Of a stretch of 64,000 nt of DNA, positions 1 through 10,578 are shown piece after piece; positions within the stretch are counted from its first letter, which is position 1, and every line of letters starts with the position of its first letter. Source of the stretch: Polynucleobacter sp. 80A-SIGWE (lineage in GTDB: Bacteria; Pseudomonadota; Gammaproteobacteria; Burkholderiales; Burkholderiaceae). The position numbers were made by a program, and so were the translations under genes. The DNA is taken from positions 1 through 64,000 of the forward strand of contig NZ_JACVOR010000002.1 of NCBI RefSeq assembly GCF_018882295.1, in the 5' to 3' direction. The notes beneath the pieces were generated by a model that was given only the letters and a program-made list of their open reading frames with translations, had not been told where the DNA came from and did no database searches.

Positions 1-515
1 CTTAAGCGGCACAATCACTTTAGGTGCAACCAGCAATACCTTCTCAGTAACGGGCACACAGTTAACTCTTTCTGGAGTGATTTCAGGGGCAAGCAGAGGA
101 ATTACTAAAGAAGGTAGCGGCATCTTGATATTGAGTAATACTAATACCTACACTGGAGATACAACTATCAATGCCGGTACGCTAGCTATCACCAATGCCA
201 CAGGTCTTGGTACTACTGCTGCCGGTACCACGATTGCTAGTGGTGCAACTCTTGATCTTCAGAACGTAGCTGTTCTCACAGAAGCAATCACTATTAACGG
301 TGGTACCTTAGCCACCTCAACTGGCACAAGTTCCTTAAGCGGCACAATCACTTTAGGTGCGACCAACAATACTTTCTCAGTAGCGGGCACACAGTTAACT
401 CTGTCAGGAGTGATTTCAGGTACTGGTAGCGGATTTACTAAAGAAGGTAGTGGCATCTTGGTATTGAGTAATGCCAATACCTACACTGGTGCCACGACTA
501 TCAATGCCGGTACTC
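1..515 (+). repeat. 333-bp tandem repeat of PATR-type coding sequence
   Basis: The sequence starting at base 1 (cttaagcggcacaatcac) recurs at base 334, giving a 333-bp (111-codon) period. The second unit remains similar until about 515, after which the protein diverges. The two copies differ at scattered positions (for example GASRGITKEG against GTGSGFTKEG), so this is an older duplication than the 546-bp repeat downstream. The first copy begins at or before the window edge, so more units may lie upstream. Confidence 0.85.
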
Positions 516-3500
516 TCTCCGCATCTTCATTGGCTAATGGCGGCACAGCGAGCGGCATAGGACAATCAACAAGCGATGCTGCGAATTTAGTAATTAATGG
601 CGGTACGCTGAAATATACCGGAAGTCAAATTACTATAAATCGTTTATTTACGATTGGTGCCAATGGTGCAACCATAGATAATTCCAGTTCAGGTTTAAAT
701 TTTGGCAATTCCGGTAGCTTGGTAGTTTTAGGTACATCTCCGATATTGACCTTAACTGGATCCACGATGTACTCAGCATCTTTAACTCCAGTATTGGTAG
801 ATCCAAGTGGCGGTACTTTATCAATCGTAAAAAATGGCACTGGCACTGGCGCTTGGGTTTTAAGTGGTGCTAATACCTTCACAGGTACGGCGATTATTTC
901 TTCGGGTACTCTAGTGCCAGGCCTATCCTCATTAACTAATGCGAGTTTAGTGCGGGTTGATAGCGGTGCTTTTTTGAGGCTTCCTGATACAGCTATAACC
1001 TCATCGCCATTTACAAAAGCAATTACTCTGAATGGGGGAACACTTACCGGCGGAACAACTGGTGGTGTGTTATATGTAATGAATGCGCCAATAACACTTA
1101 CGGCTGATTCTCAAATAGCAATGACTGGTGGTAGTGGTTTAACTCTAAAGTCGTTATCAGTTATCAGCGGTGCTTATGGCGTTTCCTATAACGGAATAAT
1201 TGGAGGCACCTCCTATTCATCACCAATAAATATTGATAGTTCTAACACTTACACTGGTGTAAGTACTGTTTCATTTGGAACTTTTACAGTTAGCACTTCA
1301 AATGCATTTGGTAGTTCAATAGGCCAAATACTTTTAGGAGGATCTTCCGGCACAGCTTTCACTAATTTATATGCAACGGGCGGTATCAATATTGCTCGTG
1401 ATATCACTGTTCAAGCCGGTAGTACTGGTTCTGCGACTATAGGAATTAGCGGGGCAACGACTGCGACCTTTAGTGGCAATATTATTCTCAATAAGAAGTT
1501 GGTTTTATCGGGAGGTGCTAACTCAAATGGCTGCTATGTAAATTTTAGTGGGGTAATTTCAGGAGCTAATCAATCTATTGATATCACTGGGACGAATAGT
1601 TTGGGTGATGGTGTAATCCTTTCAAATGCCAATACTTATAGTGGCGCTACAACTATTGTCTCGGGGCGACTTAAGCTCGCAAACGCTAATGCACTCGGAA
1701 ATAGTCCTAGCGTTTCAATTAGTTCCGCTACCGTTGTATTTGACTTAAATGGATATGATATTGCTAAGCCAATCACGCTTGCAGGTACTGGCTTTATTAC
1801 CAATACAAATACAGGCAGTACCTCCAGAATAACTGGTGGTATTACTCTTGGCGGTGCTAATGGATATTTAAGTCCAAAATCAGGTGCAACGTTGATCGTC
1901 GATACTTTGCCGATCCTGGGTACTCTCACGAGTGTGTTAAATATCGGTACACAAACTACAGCCCTTTATGATGGTAATGGAACCGTGATTATTCAGGTTG
2001 CTAACAATACATTTGGCGGCGGTACCATCCTTCATCAAAGCCCAGTTTTAAAAATTGGCGTAAATGATGCGCTTGCAGGAACTGGATCCATTTCTGTTGG
2101 TGATGGTACCTCGGCCTCAAGAGGTAACTTAGATTTAGCAGGCTTCACTGTTTCAAATGCAATCAGTATTCCTACATCGACTACCTTAGCTTTAATTTAT
2201 AGTAGCCAAGGTTCTGCTAACTTAACTGGTGCTGTCACAATTTCAACGGCGACTGTTGGGGCTGTAACTTTTGGGGCATATGCTGGATCAAGCTTAACAT
2301 TTAGTGGCTCAATTACTGGTGGAACTTCCGCCATAAAAATTGGTTATGCATCGGGGGCTTTCCCAACTAATACGAGTGTTGGGGCAGGTGCTGGTACGGT
2401 TATATTCTCCGGATCTGCTGTAGTTAATGGTTACTCGGGTTCAACGACCATTCTTAATGGATCGACCTTAGATATTAAATATGATTCTGCGACTACCTCA
2501 ACAGCAGACCCTTTATTTACTAGTACCTACTTACTTGGTACTGGCGGCGGTAACGTCATTATTGAGCCATATACAACTGGCGGAACAATATCCCTGGGTT
2601 CAACTGGTTCGACTTTAAATTTACCTGTTTATCTCTTTAATGGCGTTGGAGGTACTCGTAAATTTGCAGATGGATTTACCAATATCACTATAGGAAGCTC
2701 CACTGCGGGTAACATTGACGTTTCAGGCACGGCAACATTCACCGATTCTGTGGCATTAGTGTCTGGTGGCAATATTACGATTAACTCAGGTGCATCAATT
2801 TCGGATAGCCAAGCTTCAGGTAACTTGGTTATTGCTGCACTTGGTAATTTTATTAATAACGCTGGATCTAGTGCACTGGTAACGACTGATGCGGGAGCGA
2901 CAGATCGTTGGGTTGTTTATAGTGCAACTCCTGCTTCAGACACATTTGGTGGATTGGTAAGTGGTAATAAGGCGTATTGGGGTTCAACATACCTATCAGC
3001 GCCCCCAGCAGTCATTGGGGCTGGGAATAGATATGTATTTGGTGATAGCCCAACAATTACAACTACAGACGCTCAAAAGACATACGGGAATACGGTTGAT
3101 TTAAGTACAAATTACAGCTTAGGTGGAGCGTATCAAACTAACCCAGCAACTTATGGCAATGTATATCTAGCTGTTACCAGCTCGGATATTTTTGCTACAT
3201 TGCCAACTATCTCTTCTACCGGCTCTAGTTCTGGCGCCTCTGTTGGCACATATGCAATTACTGCATCTGGGGCCTCTGCAAATACTGGGTATGGATTCAG
3301 CTATGCAAATACAGGCATTTTGACTGTTGATCCGGCAACTATTGTGTTGGGGATTGTAGGTAGCAAAACTTACGATGGCAATAAAACATTTGCCGCCGGA
3401 CCGGATTTAGTTGTTTCGGGTTTAAATGTGGGTGATGTATTAGCTACTGCTACGGCAAATAGTGCACAAGTCTCAGATAACGGAAGTAATTATTTTGTTT

Positions 3501-6500
3501 CATTTACCCTCTCTAGCGGTACTGCTTCAAACTATAGTTTAGTTAGTGGCTACAATGCAGCTACAAATTCAGCAACAATCAACAAAGCCAATGCCTATGT
3601 GATCATCGGTTCTGGTCAGAGTAGTACCTATGGCAGCACACCAACGATTACTTACACCTTTAATGCCAATGCTGCGGGTACGGGTAGTGCTATTACGACT
3701 GCGACCACTGGTACGGCAGTCATTACCAATGCGCCAAGTGCCACCTCAGATGCCGCAACCTATAGCCTGACTTATGCAAGCGGTCTGAACTCAACAAACT
3801 ACAGCTTTAATCCAGCAGCAAGCGCCGTGAACTATATTGTTAATCCAGTGTCTTTAGTAGTCACTGGTGCTAATAACAGTGTGGCCTATAACGGTTCAGC
3901 ACAAACGAATAGTGGTGCTACTGCGACTGTGAATGGTAGTGCGGCGACTATCACCGGCAATACGATTGCTACTGGTATCGGTAGCCAAAGCTTCACGCTC
4001 TCTGGTTATGGCTCCGGTACGAATGCTAGTGCCACACCTTATGCTGATAACCTCCAGGCAACAGCAGGCAGTGGCACTACTGCAAGTAACTACAACATTA
4101 GTTACACCAATGCCGGCCTAACAATCAACAAAGCCAATGCCTATGTGATCATCGGTTCTGGTCAGAGTAGTACCTATGGCAGCACACCAACGATTACTTA
4201 CACCTTTAATGCCAATGCTGCGGGTACGGGTAGTGCTATTACGACTGCGACCACTGGTACGGCAGTCATTACCAATGCGCCAAGTGCCACCTCAGATGCC
4301 GCAACCTATAGCCTGACTTATGCAAGCGGTCTGAACTCAACAAACTACAGCTTTAATCCAGCAGCAAGCGCCGTGAACTATATTGTTAATCCAGTGTCTT
4401 TAGTAGTCACTGGTGCTAATAACAGTGTGGCCTATAACGGTTCAGCACAAACGAATAGTGGTGCTACTGCGACTGTGAATGGTAGTGCGGCGACTATCAC
4501 CGGCAATACGATTGCTACTGGTATCGGTAGCCAAAGCTTCACGCTCTCTGGTTATGGCTCCGGTACGAATGCTAGTGCCACACCTTATGCTGATAACCTC
4601 CAGGCAACAGCAGGCAGTGGCACTACTGCAAGTAACTACAACATTAGTTACACCAATGCCGGCCTAACAATCAACAAAGCCAATGCCTATGTGATTATCG
4701 GTTCTGGTCAGAGTAGTACCTATGGCAGCACACCAACGATTACTTACACCTTTAATGCCAATGCTGCGGGTACGGGTAGTGCTATTACGACTGCGACCAC
4801 TGGTACGGCAGTCATTACCTTTAATGGTTTTAATAGTGTTACCGCGACTTCAAATTCAGGAACCTATGGCCTTTATTACACCAGTGGTTTGAGTTCGACT
4901 AACTATACATTTAGTCGTGCTACAGGGACAGTGAATTTCGTTGTGAATCCTGCAATTCTGAATTTAACGATTAGCAAAACTTACGATGGATTTTCTAGCT
5001 TTTCCTCCACTAATACCTATACGCTTAGTGGTACCTTGTATAACGGTGATTCATATCCAACCATTACTCCTGGAAGAACCGCGCTAACTAATAGTGCAAA
5101 TGCTGCAACCTACAGCAGTTTTACTAGCAGTAATCTAACTTTGCTCGATGGAAACTACACCCTAACTGGAGGTACTGTTAGTGCAACTATAGATAAAGCC
5201 AATGCTTATGTGATCATCGGTTCTGGTCAGAGTAGTACCTATGGCAGCACACCATCCATTAACTACACTTTTAATACCAATGCTGCTGGTAGCGGAAGCT
5301 CAATTAGTAGCCCAGCTGCTTTAGTTGGATTATCTGGAACTGCAGTAATTACAAACGCGCCTACTTCAAGTTCTGGTGCGGCAAGCTATGACTTAACCTA
5401 CAGTACGGGTTTGACTTCCACGAATTATATTTATAACCCTGCTTCAAATAGCGTCAATTTCACAGTAAATCCTAAGCCAATTACGCTTACTGCTAATGCC
5501 CGCAGTACAACTTATGGAACTGCTTTAAGTTTAGGGACAACCGCCTATAGCATTACCAGTGGCGGATTAAATATAGGCGAAACGATTAGCTCTGTAACGC
5601 TTAAATATCAGGGAAGTGATACCGTAGGCGATACAACGAATGCTGGCACATACACCAGTGGGATCGTAGCAAGTGATGCAACAGGTACCGGCGGCTTTAA
5701 CTCTACTAATTATGCAATCACTTATAGGCCTGCTAATTTAACGGTCAACAAAAAATCCGTAACCATCACTAATAACACTAGCAGCACTACATATGACGGC
5801 GTATCGACTTATGCCGATCTTGTTGGCTCTGCTAGCTTTACAACTACGGCACTGGCAGGTTCTGATGCTGTTGGATCGGTTACTCAGCGCACTACTGTTG
5901 GTGGAAATCTAGTTAGTGGCATAGCTCAAGCCGGCACCTTTATTTCTACGCCGAGTGCAGCTGTGCTTTCAACTGGTACAGCGAGCAATTATTTATTCAC
6001 ATACACTCCGTCAACTAATGTAGTTGTTAAAGCGAATTTAAGTGTGACAGCTACACCAAGTATCTCTGGGAATGTCTATAACGGCAATGCTTATACGGGC
6101 ACTTATACAACTACCTTGCTGGGTGCTGATGCCATCACCGTGACTGGTTTGGCAACAGGTACTAATGCAGGGACCTACACCTCCAATTTGCAAGTGAGCG
6201 GTACTGCACTAGGAAACTACAACACTCCAACAATTACCAATGCAAATTTAGTAATTAGTCCTAAGCCCCTTCTCATTTCTGGTCAGACTGCAAGTAATAA
6301 AACATATGACAGTACAACCGATGCCTTGCTTAACTCTAATAATGCTGCCTTGGTTGGTGTTGTGGGTTCAGATCCCGTTGAGCTGAATGCCGCTGCTGCA
6401 TATGGAAGCTTTGCGAGTGCAGATGTAGGCAATAGTATCCCTGTAACCGTACTAGGCAATACTTTGAGCGGCTCTGCTGCTGGCAACTATACGTTGTCGC

Positions 6501-8017
6501 AGCCTACGGGTCTATCCGCAAATATTACCAAGGCACCATTGACGGTAACGGCCGATAATGTAGCAACATTCATTGGCCAGGGCCTACCTAGCAGCTATAC
6601 CGTGAGTTATTCTGGCTTTGTTCAGGGGCAGACAGCAGGTAATTCTGGTGTCATAGCAGGCTCTGTTGCAAATAGCGCAAATATCAGTTCAGGCGCTGGT
6701 ACTTACACTCTGACGCCGTCAGGTTTTAGTGCAAACAATTACAGTATTTCTTATGTGACTGGCACATACACAATTGCTCCAGCAGATACATTAGTGGTGC
6801 AAGCCGGAAGTCATGCAATTACTTACGGAAATAATGTGAGCCTAACCCCGAGTTCTGTTCAGTACTATTTAAACGGCACGGGCGTTGTAAATCTAAATTA
6901 TGTAAGTAGTGTTGGTAACACCTACACATATAACGATAATCGCGGTGGAAATGTAACGTTTACACTTTCCCCGGCTAATGCAGTGATGAGTTCTAGTAAT
7001 AACCTCAGTTTTGGCTCTTATCAGATTTCTGGTGGGAACTTGATTCAGAGCGGCACAATTAATCTTATTGGAGCAGGTGTCTATACCGGCAGTTTGTCTG
7101 TAGGCCAACAAGCAGTCACAGCTAGTGCGTCAAGCGTATCCAAGGTTTACGATGGCACGACAACCATGAATGGCCTGTCAATTTCACTCTCACCAGTAAT
7201 TTCTGGTGACCAAGTGACTGCTGGCGGTTCAGGTGCTTTTGCTCAGAAAAACGTAGGCTCAAATATTAATTACAGCGTTTCTAACTTAGCTCTGAGTGGC
7301 GTAGATAGTAATAACTACTATCTGGCTGGGGGTACTAACTTTAGTGGTTCAAATGGCGTGATTACACCGGCCACCTTAACTTATACTGCTGCCCCAGCTA
7401 GCAGCACCTACGGCAGCATACCTAGTGTGAATGCTGGGTCGGTCACAGGCTTTGTAGCTGGTGAAAACCAAGCCAATGCCACTTCTGGTGGATTGCTGTT
7501 TAGTACGACTGCTACGAATTTAAGTAATGTAGGTAGTTATCCAATTTATGGCTCTGGATTGGCTGCAAATGATGGAAATTACAACTTTGGACAGGCCGCT
7601 GGAAATGCCACTGCATTAACTGTTAATCCAGCAACGTTAACTTACACAGCAACGCCAGTTTCTGCTGTGGCAGGGACCCTCCCGAACGTAAATAACGGCT
7701 CAGTTATTGGTTTTGTAAATAATCAGAATCAATCGATTGCTACTACAGGGACCTTGTTATTTAGCACTAATGCATCTTCCACCAGTGGGGCTGGGACTTA
7801 TTCAATTAATGGTTCGGGTCTTGTTGCAAATAATGGCAATTACATCTTTGTGCAGGCGCCAAGCAATGCGACGGCTTTAACAATTACACCAGCACCAAAT
7901 CCAACCCCAGCTACTGGCTCAGGCTCTGGAATATCAGTGACGGGATGTATTGTGGGTATGGATGAGGTTAAGGACCAAATTCTTATTCAAAGCGGCTTGT
8001 GTGTCGCCGTGAAGTAA
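2..8017 (+). CDS. Giant repetitive adhesin / filamentous haemagglutinin-like protein, 3' part (5' end outside window)
   Basis: The reading frame is open from the first bases of the window, so about 2,670 residues are visible and the true start lies upstream; the GTG at 77 sits inside a repeat and is not a credible start. Bases 2 to about 2700 encode beta-helix repeats of the passenger-associated (PATR) type, built on motifs such as GSGILVLSNANTYTGATT and INAGTL. A linker around 2880-3050 (DRWVVYS, GGLVSGNKAYWG) resembles filamentous haemagglutinins. From about 3050 to 7890 there are alternating MBG-type (STYGSTP) and YDG-type (KTYDG) repeats. Composition is almost entirely G, S, T, N, A with few charged residues, as expected of a secreted fibre. 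There is no C-terminal beta-barrel, so a two-partner (type Vb) passenger is more likely than a classical autotransporter; the signal peptide, secretion domain and TpsB partner are not in the window. The C-terminus holds two cysteines 18 residues apart, ending GLCVAVK. Ligand unknown. Confidence 0.85.
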   Translation, partial: LSGTITLGATSNTFSVTGTQLTLSGVISGASRGITKEGSGILILSNTNTYTGDTTINAGTLAITNATGLGTTAAGTTIASGATLDLQNVAVLTEAITINGGTLATSTGTSSLSGTITLGATNNTFSVAGTQLTLSGVISGTGSGFTKEGSGILVLSNANTYTGATTINAGTLSASSLANGGTASGIGQSTSDAANLVINGGTLKYTGSQITINRLFTIGANGATIDNSSSGLNFGNSGSLVVLGTSPILTLTGSTMYSASLTPVLVDPSGGTLSIVKNGTGTGAWVLSGANTFTGTAIISSGTLVPGLSSLTNASLVRVDSGAFLRLPDTAITSSPFTKAITLNGGTLTGGTTGGVLYVMNAPITLTADSQIAMTGGSGLTLKSLSVISGAYGVSYNGIIGGTSYSSPINIDSSNTYTGVSTVSFGTFTVSTSNAFGSSIGQILLGGSSGTAFTNLYATGGINIARDITVQAGSTGSATIGISGATTATFSGNIILNKKLVLSGGANSNGCYVNFSGVISGANQSIDITGTNSLGDGVILSNANTYSGATTIVSGRLKLANANALGNSPSVSISSATVVFDLNGYDIAKPITLAGTGFITNTNTGSTSRITGGITLGGANGYLSPKSGATLIVDTLPILGTLTSVLNIGTQTTALYDGNGTVIIQVANNTFGGGTILHQSPVLKIGVNDALAGTGSISVGDGTSASRGNLDLAGFTVSNAISIPTSTTLALIYSSQGSANLTGAVTISTATVGAVTFGAYAGSSLTFSGSITGGTSAIKIGYASGAFPTNTSVGAGAGTVIFSGSAVVNGYSGSTTILNGSTLDIKYDSATTSTADPLFTSTYLLGTGGGNVIIEPYTTGGTISLGSTGSTLNLPVYLFNGVGGTRKFADGFTNITIGSSTAGNIDVSGTATFTDSVALVSGGNITINSGASISDSQASGNLVIAALGNFINNAGSSALVTTDAGATDRWVVYSATPASDTFGGLVSGNKAYWGSTYLSAPPAVIGAGNRYVFGDSPTITTTDAQKTYGNTVDLSTNYSLGGAYQTNPATYGNVYLAVTSSDIFATLPTISSTGSSSGASVGTYAITASGASANTGYGFSYANTGILTVDPATIVLGIVGSKTYDGNKTFAAGPDLVVSGLNVGDVLATATANSAQVSDNGSNYFVSFTLSSGTASNYSLVSGYNAATNSATINKANAYVIIGSGQSSTYGSTPTITYTFNANAAGTGSAITTATTGTAVITNAPSATSDAATYSLTYASGLNSTNYSFNPAASAVNYIVNPVSLVVTGANNSVAYNGSAQTNSGATATVNGSAATITGNTIATGIGSQSFTLSGYGSGTNASATPYADNLQATAGSGTTASNYNISYTNAGLTINKANAYVIIGSGQSSTYGSTPTITYTFNANAAGTGSAITTATTGTAVITNAPSATSDAATYSLTYASGLNSTNYSFNPAASAVNYIVNPVSLVVTGANNSVAYNGSAQTNSGATATVNGSAATITGNTIATGIGSQSFTLSGYGSGTNASATPYADNLQATAGSGTTASNYNISYTNAGLTINKANAYVIIGSGQSSTYGSTPTITYTFNANAAGTGSAITTATTGTAVITFNGFNSVTATSNSGTYGLYYTSGLSSTNYTFSRATGTVNFVVNPAILNLTISKTYDGFSSFSSTNTYTLSGTLYNGDSYPTITPGRTALTNSANAATYSSFTSSNLTLLDGNYTLTGGTVSATIDKANAYVIIGSGQSSTYGSTPSINYTFNTNAAGSGSSISSPAALVGLSGTAVITNAPTSSSGAASYDLTYSTGLTSTNYIYNPASNSVNFTVNPKPITLTANARSTTYGTALSLGTTAYSITSGGLNIGETISSVTLKYQGSDTVGDTTNAGTYTSGIVASDATGTGGFNSTNYAITYRPANLTVNKKSVTITNNTSSTTYDGVSTYADLVGSASFTTTALAGSDAVGSVTQRTTVGGNLVSGIAQAGTFISTPSAAVLSTGTASNYLFTYTPSTNVVVKANLSVTATPSISGNVYNGNAYTGTYTTTLLGADAITVTGLATGTNAGTYTSNLQVSGTALGNYNTPTITNANLVISPKPLLISGQTASNKTYDSTTDALLNSNNAALVGVVGSDPVELNAAAAYGSFASADVGNSIPVTVLGNTLSGSAAGNYTLSQPTGLSANITKAPLTVTADNVATFIGQGLPSSYTVSYSGFVQGQTAGNSGVIAGSVANSANISSGAGTYTLTPSGFSANNYSISYVTGTYTIAPADTLVVQAGSHAITYGNNVSLTPSSVQYYLNGTGVVNLNYVSSVGNTYTYNDNRGGNVTFTLSPANAVMSSSNNLSFGSYQISGGNLIQSGTINLIGAGVYTGSLSVGQQAVTASASSVSKVYDGTTTMNGLSISLSPVISGDQVTAGGSGAFAQKNVGSNINYSVSNLALSGVDSNNYYLAGGTNFSGSNGVITPATLTYTAAPASSTYGSIPSVNAGSVTGFVAGENQANATSGGLLFSTTATNLSNVGSYPIYGSGLAANDGNYNFGQAAGNATALTVNPATLTYTATPVSAVAGTLPNVNNGSVIGFVNNQNQSIATTGTLLFSTNASSTSGAGTYSINGSGLVANNGNYIFVQAPSNATALTITPAPNPTPATGSGSGISVTGCIVGMDEVKDQILIQSGLCVAVK
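3575..4818 (+). repeat. 546-bp perfect tandem duplication plus partial third copy (MBG-type repeats)
   Basis: Unit 1 spans 3575-4120, unit 2 spans 4121-4666, and a partial third unit runs 4667 to about 4818 before diverging (cattaccaat becomes cattaccttt). Reading the two full units side by side I found no base difference; the partial copy has one change (T at 4696 where the others have C). The period is 182 codons, so loss or gain of a unit keeps the frame. A short diverged copy of the unit start recurs at about 5195-5253. Identity at silent positions shows the duplication is recent or kept uniform by recombination. Confidence 0.95.
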
Positions 8018-8184
8018 GGCTAGCTACATATGGCATAAATATGTCTGGGCATCTCTAAAGGTGTTTTAGTCTCAATTTTGAGCCTTTTTAGGGGCCATTC
8101 TTCTTAAGACCTTGATTTTCATAGGCTTTCGAGTTCAATCACGGGTATCCAGAGTTCAATCCTTAGAAAACTCCAACATTTGCC

Positions 8185-8215
8185 CTTGAATTCCCTCGAA
8201 TCAGACCTATATAAT
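8185..8215 (+). promoter_or_regulatory. groESL promoter (sigma-70-like, overlapping a sigma-32-like match)
   Basis: TTGAAT (8186-8191) and a perfect TATAAT (8210-8215) are separated by 18 bases, giving a predicted start near 8222, inside the CIRCE operator. The same DNA also reads CTTGAA (8185-8190), 14 bases, ACCTAT (8205-8210), which matches 4 of 6 bases of the sigma-32 -10 element CCCCAT at the right spacing. The core CCCTTGAATTCC is identical to that of the dnaK promoter at 52883-52894. Which sigma factor dominates cannot be told from sequence. Confidence 0.75.
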
Positions 8216-8241
8216 CAGCACTCCCTACACGCGAGTGCTAA
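8215..8241 (+). promoter_or_regulatory. CIRCE operator (HrcA binding site) upstream of groES
   Basis: TCAGCACTC (8215-8223), nine spacer bases and GAGTGCTAA (8233-8241) form the CIRCE inverted repeat. The consensus is TTAGCACTC-N9-GAGTGCTAA; only the second base of the left arm differs. It overlaps the last base of the -10 hexamer and the predicted transcription start, the position expected for repression by HrcA, whose gene lies at 49998-51020. I saw no second CIRCE upstream of hrcA, grpE, dnaK or dnaJ. Confidence 0.95.
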
Positions 8242-8350
8242 AACAGGCTTATTCAGCTGAAAAGCTTGTTGCCTTCGTGTTAAGAGATTGCAACATATTG
8301 ATTTATATTGGTTTTTTAATTAGTTAACACTTACTAACATAGGAGAAGGA

Positions 8351-8641
8351 ATGAATCTGCGTCCTTTACATGATCGCGTAATCATTAAACGTTTAGATCA
8401 AGAATCAAAAACTGCTTCTGGAATCATCATTCCGGATGCTGCTGCTGAAAAGCCAGACCAAGGCGAAGTATTGGCAGTTGGCCCAGGCAAACGTGATGAC
8501 AGCGGTAAGTTGAATGCACCAGACGTCAAAGTTGGCGATCGCGTGTTATTTGGCAAATATGCAGGTCAAACAGTTAAGGTCGGCAGCGACGAGCTTCTCG
8601 TAATGCGCGAAGAAGACATCATGGCTGTTGTACAGAAGTAA
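8351..8641 (+). CDS. groES: Co-chaperonin GroES (Hsp10)
   Basis: This 96-residue protein caps the GroEL ring during ATP-driven folding of cytosolic proteins. Length is that of the family. It opens [15 protein letters not shown], has the mobile loop that contacts GroEL at about residues 17-31 ([13 protein letters not shown]), and the C-terminal strand with [13 protein letters not shown]. The ATG follows a strong AGGAGAAGG ribosome site. groEL follows after 26 bases, so the pair is one operon behind the CIRCE-containing promoter. I see nothing unusual in it. Confidence 0.98.
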   Translation: MNLRPLHDRVIIKRLDQESKTASGIIIPDAAAEKPDQGEVLAVGPGKRDDSGKLNAPDVKVGDRVLFGKYAGQTVKVGSDELLVMREEDIMAVVQK

Positions 8642-8652
8642 TCGGTACCTAA

Positions 8653-10320
<1,668 letters not shown>

Positions 10321-10358
10321 TGGCTGTAAATTTCCTCAGCTCCCAAGCTGTAGAAACT

Positions 10359-10393
10359 AAAACGCCTAGTTCAAAAGACTAGGCGTTTTTTTT
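10359..10393 (+). terminator. Intrinsic terminator of groESL
   Basis: AACGCCTAGT (10361-10370) pairs perfectly with ACTAGGCGTT (10378-10387) around a 7-base loop, followed by a run of eight T (10386-10393). The structure lies about 40 bases after the groEL stop. Confidence 0.95.
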
Positions 10394-10496
10394 AATTAAA
10401 GAGGATGAGTAGCCTTTATACCCGTTTAAATATTGTGATTATGGATAAATTATTCATATTAGACTTATTCGATAGCGTCGCATCACAAAAAATCTT

Positions 10497-10517
10497 GTAT
10501 TTTTCGAGAAAAAATAC
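10497..10517. other. A+T-rich inverted repeat upstream of the GT41 gene
   Basis: GTATTTTT (10497-10504) and AAAAATAC (10510-10517) form an 8-bp palindrome with a 5-base centre, about 60 bases before the ATG of the GT41 gene. It has no G+C-rich stem, so it is a poor terminator; an operator or chance symmetry in A+T-rich DNA are both possible. Confidence 0.35.
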
Positions 10518-10578
10518 GGGTCGAAGGTAGAATTATCCATCGAACTATTAATCGCCATTTCAATAATATTTTTTCTGA

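Larger units (their letters stand above)
8018..8350. other. Intergenic region between adhesin gene and groES
   Basis: This 333-bp gap has no convincing gene. After the adhesin stop there is only a weak hairpin followed by a T-rich stretch (CTCA at 8071-8074, TGAG at 8079-8082, then CCTTTTTA); I would not call it a terminator with confidence. The right half holds the groESL promoter and CIRCE operator, described separately. The groES leader can fold a 9-bp stem with one G-T pair (AACAGGCTT at 8242-8250 with AAGCTTGTT at 8262-8270), function unknown. The groES ribosome site, AGGAGAAGG, ends 2 bases before the ATG. Confidence 0.7.

Noticed and set aside
3575-4818. Long regular repeats as a CRISPR array
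   Set aside because: The period is 546 bp, within a continuous coding frame, with no short repeat-spacer pattern and no cas genes.
8068-8092. Terminator after the adhesin gene
   Set aside because: The stem is only four base pairs (CTCA/TGAG); the T-rich stretch alone is not enough to call it.
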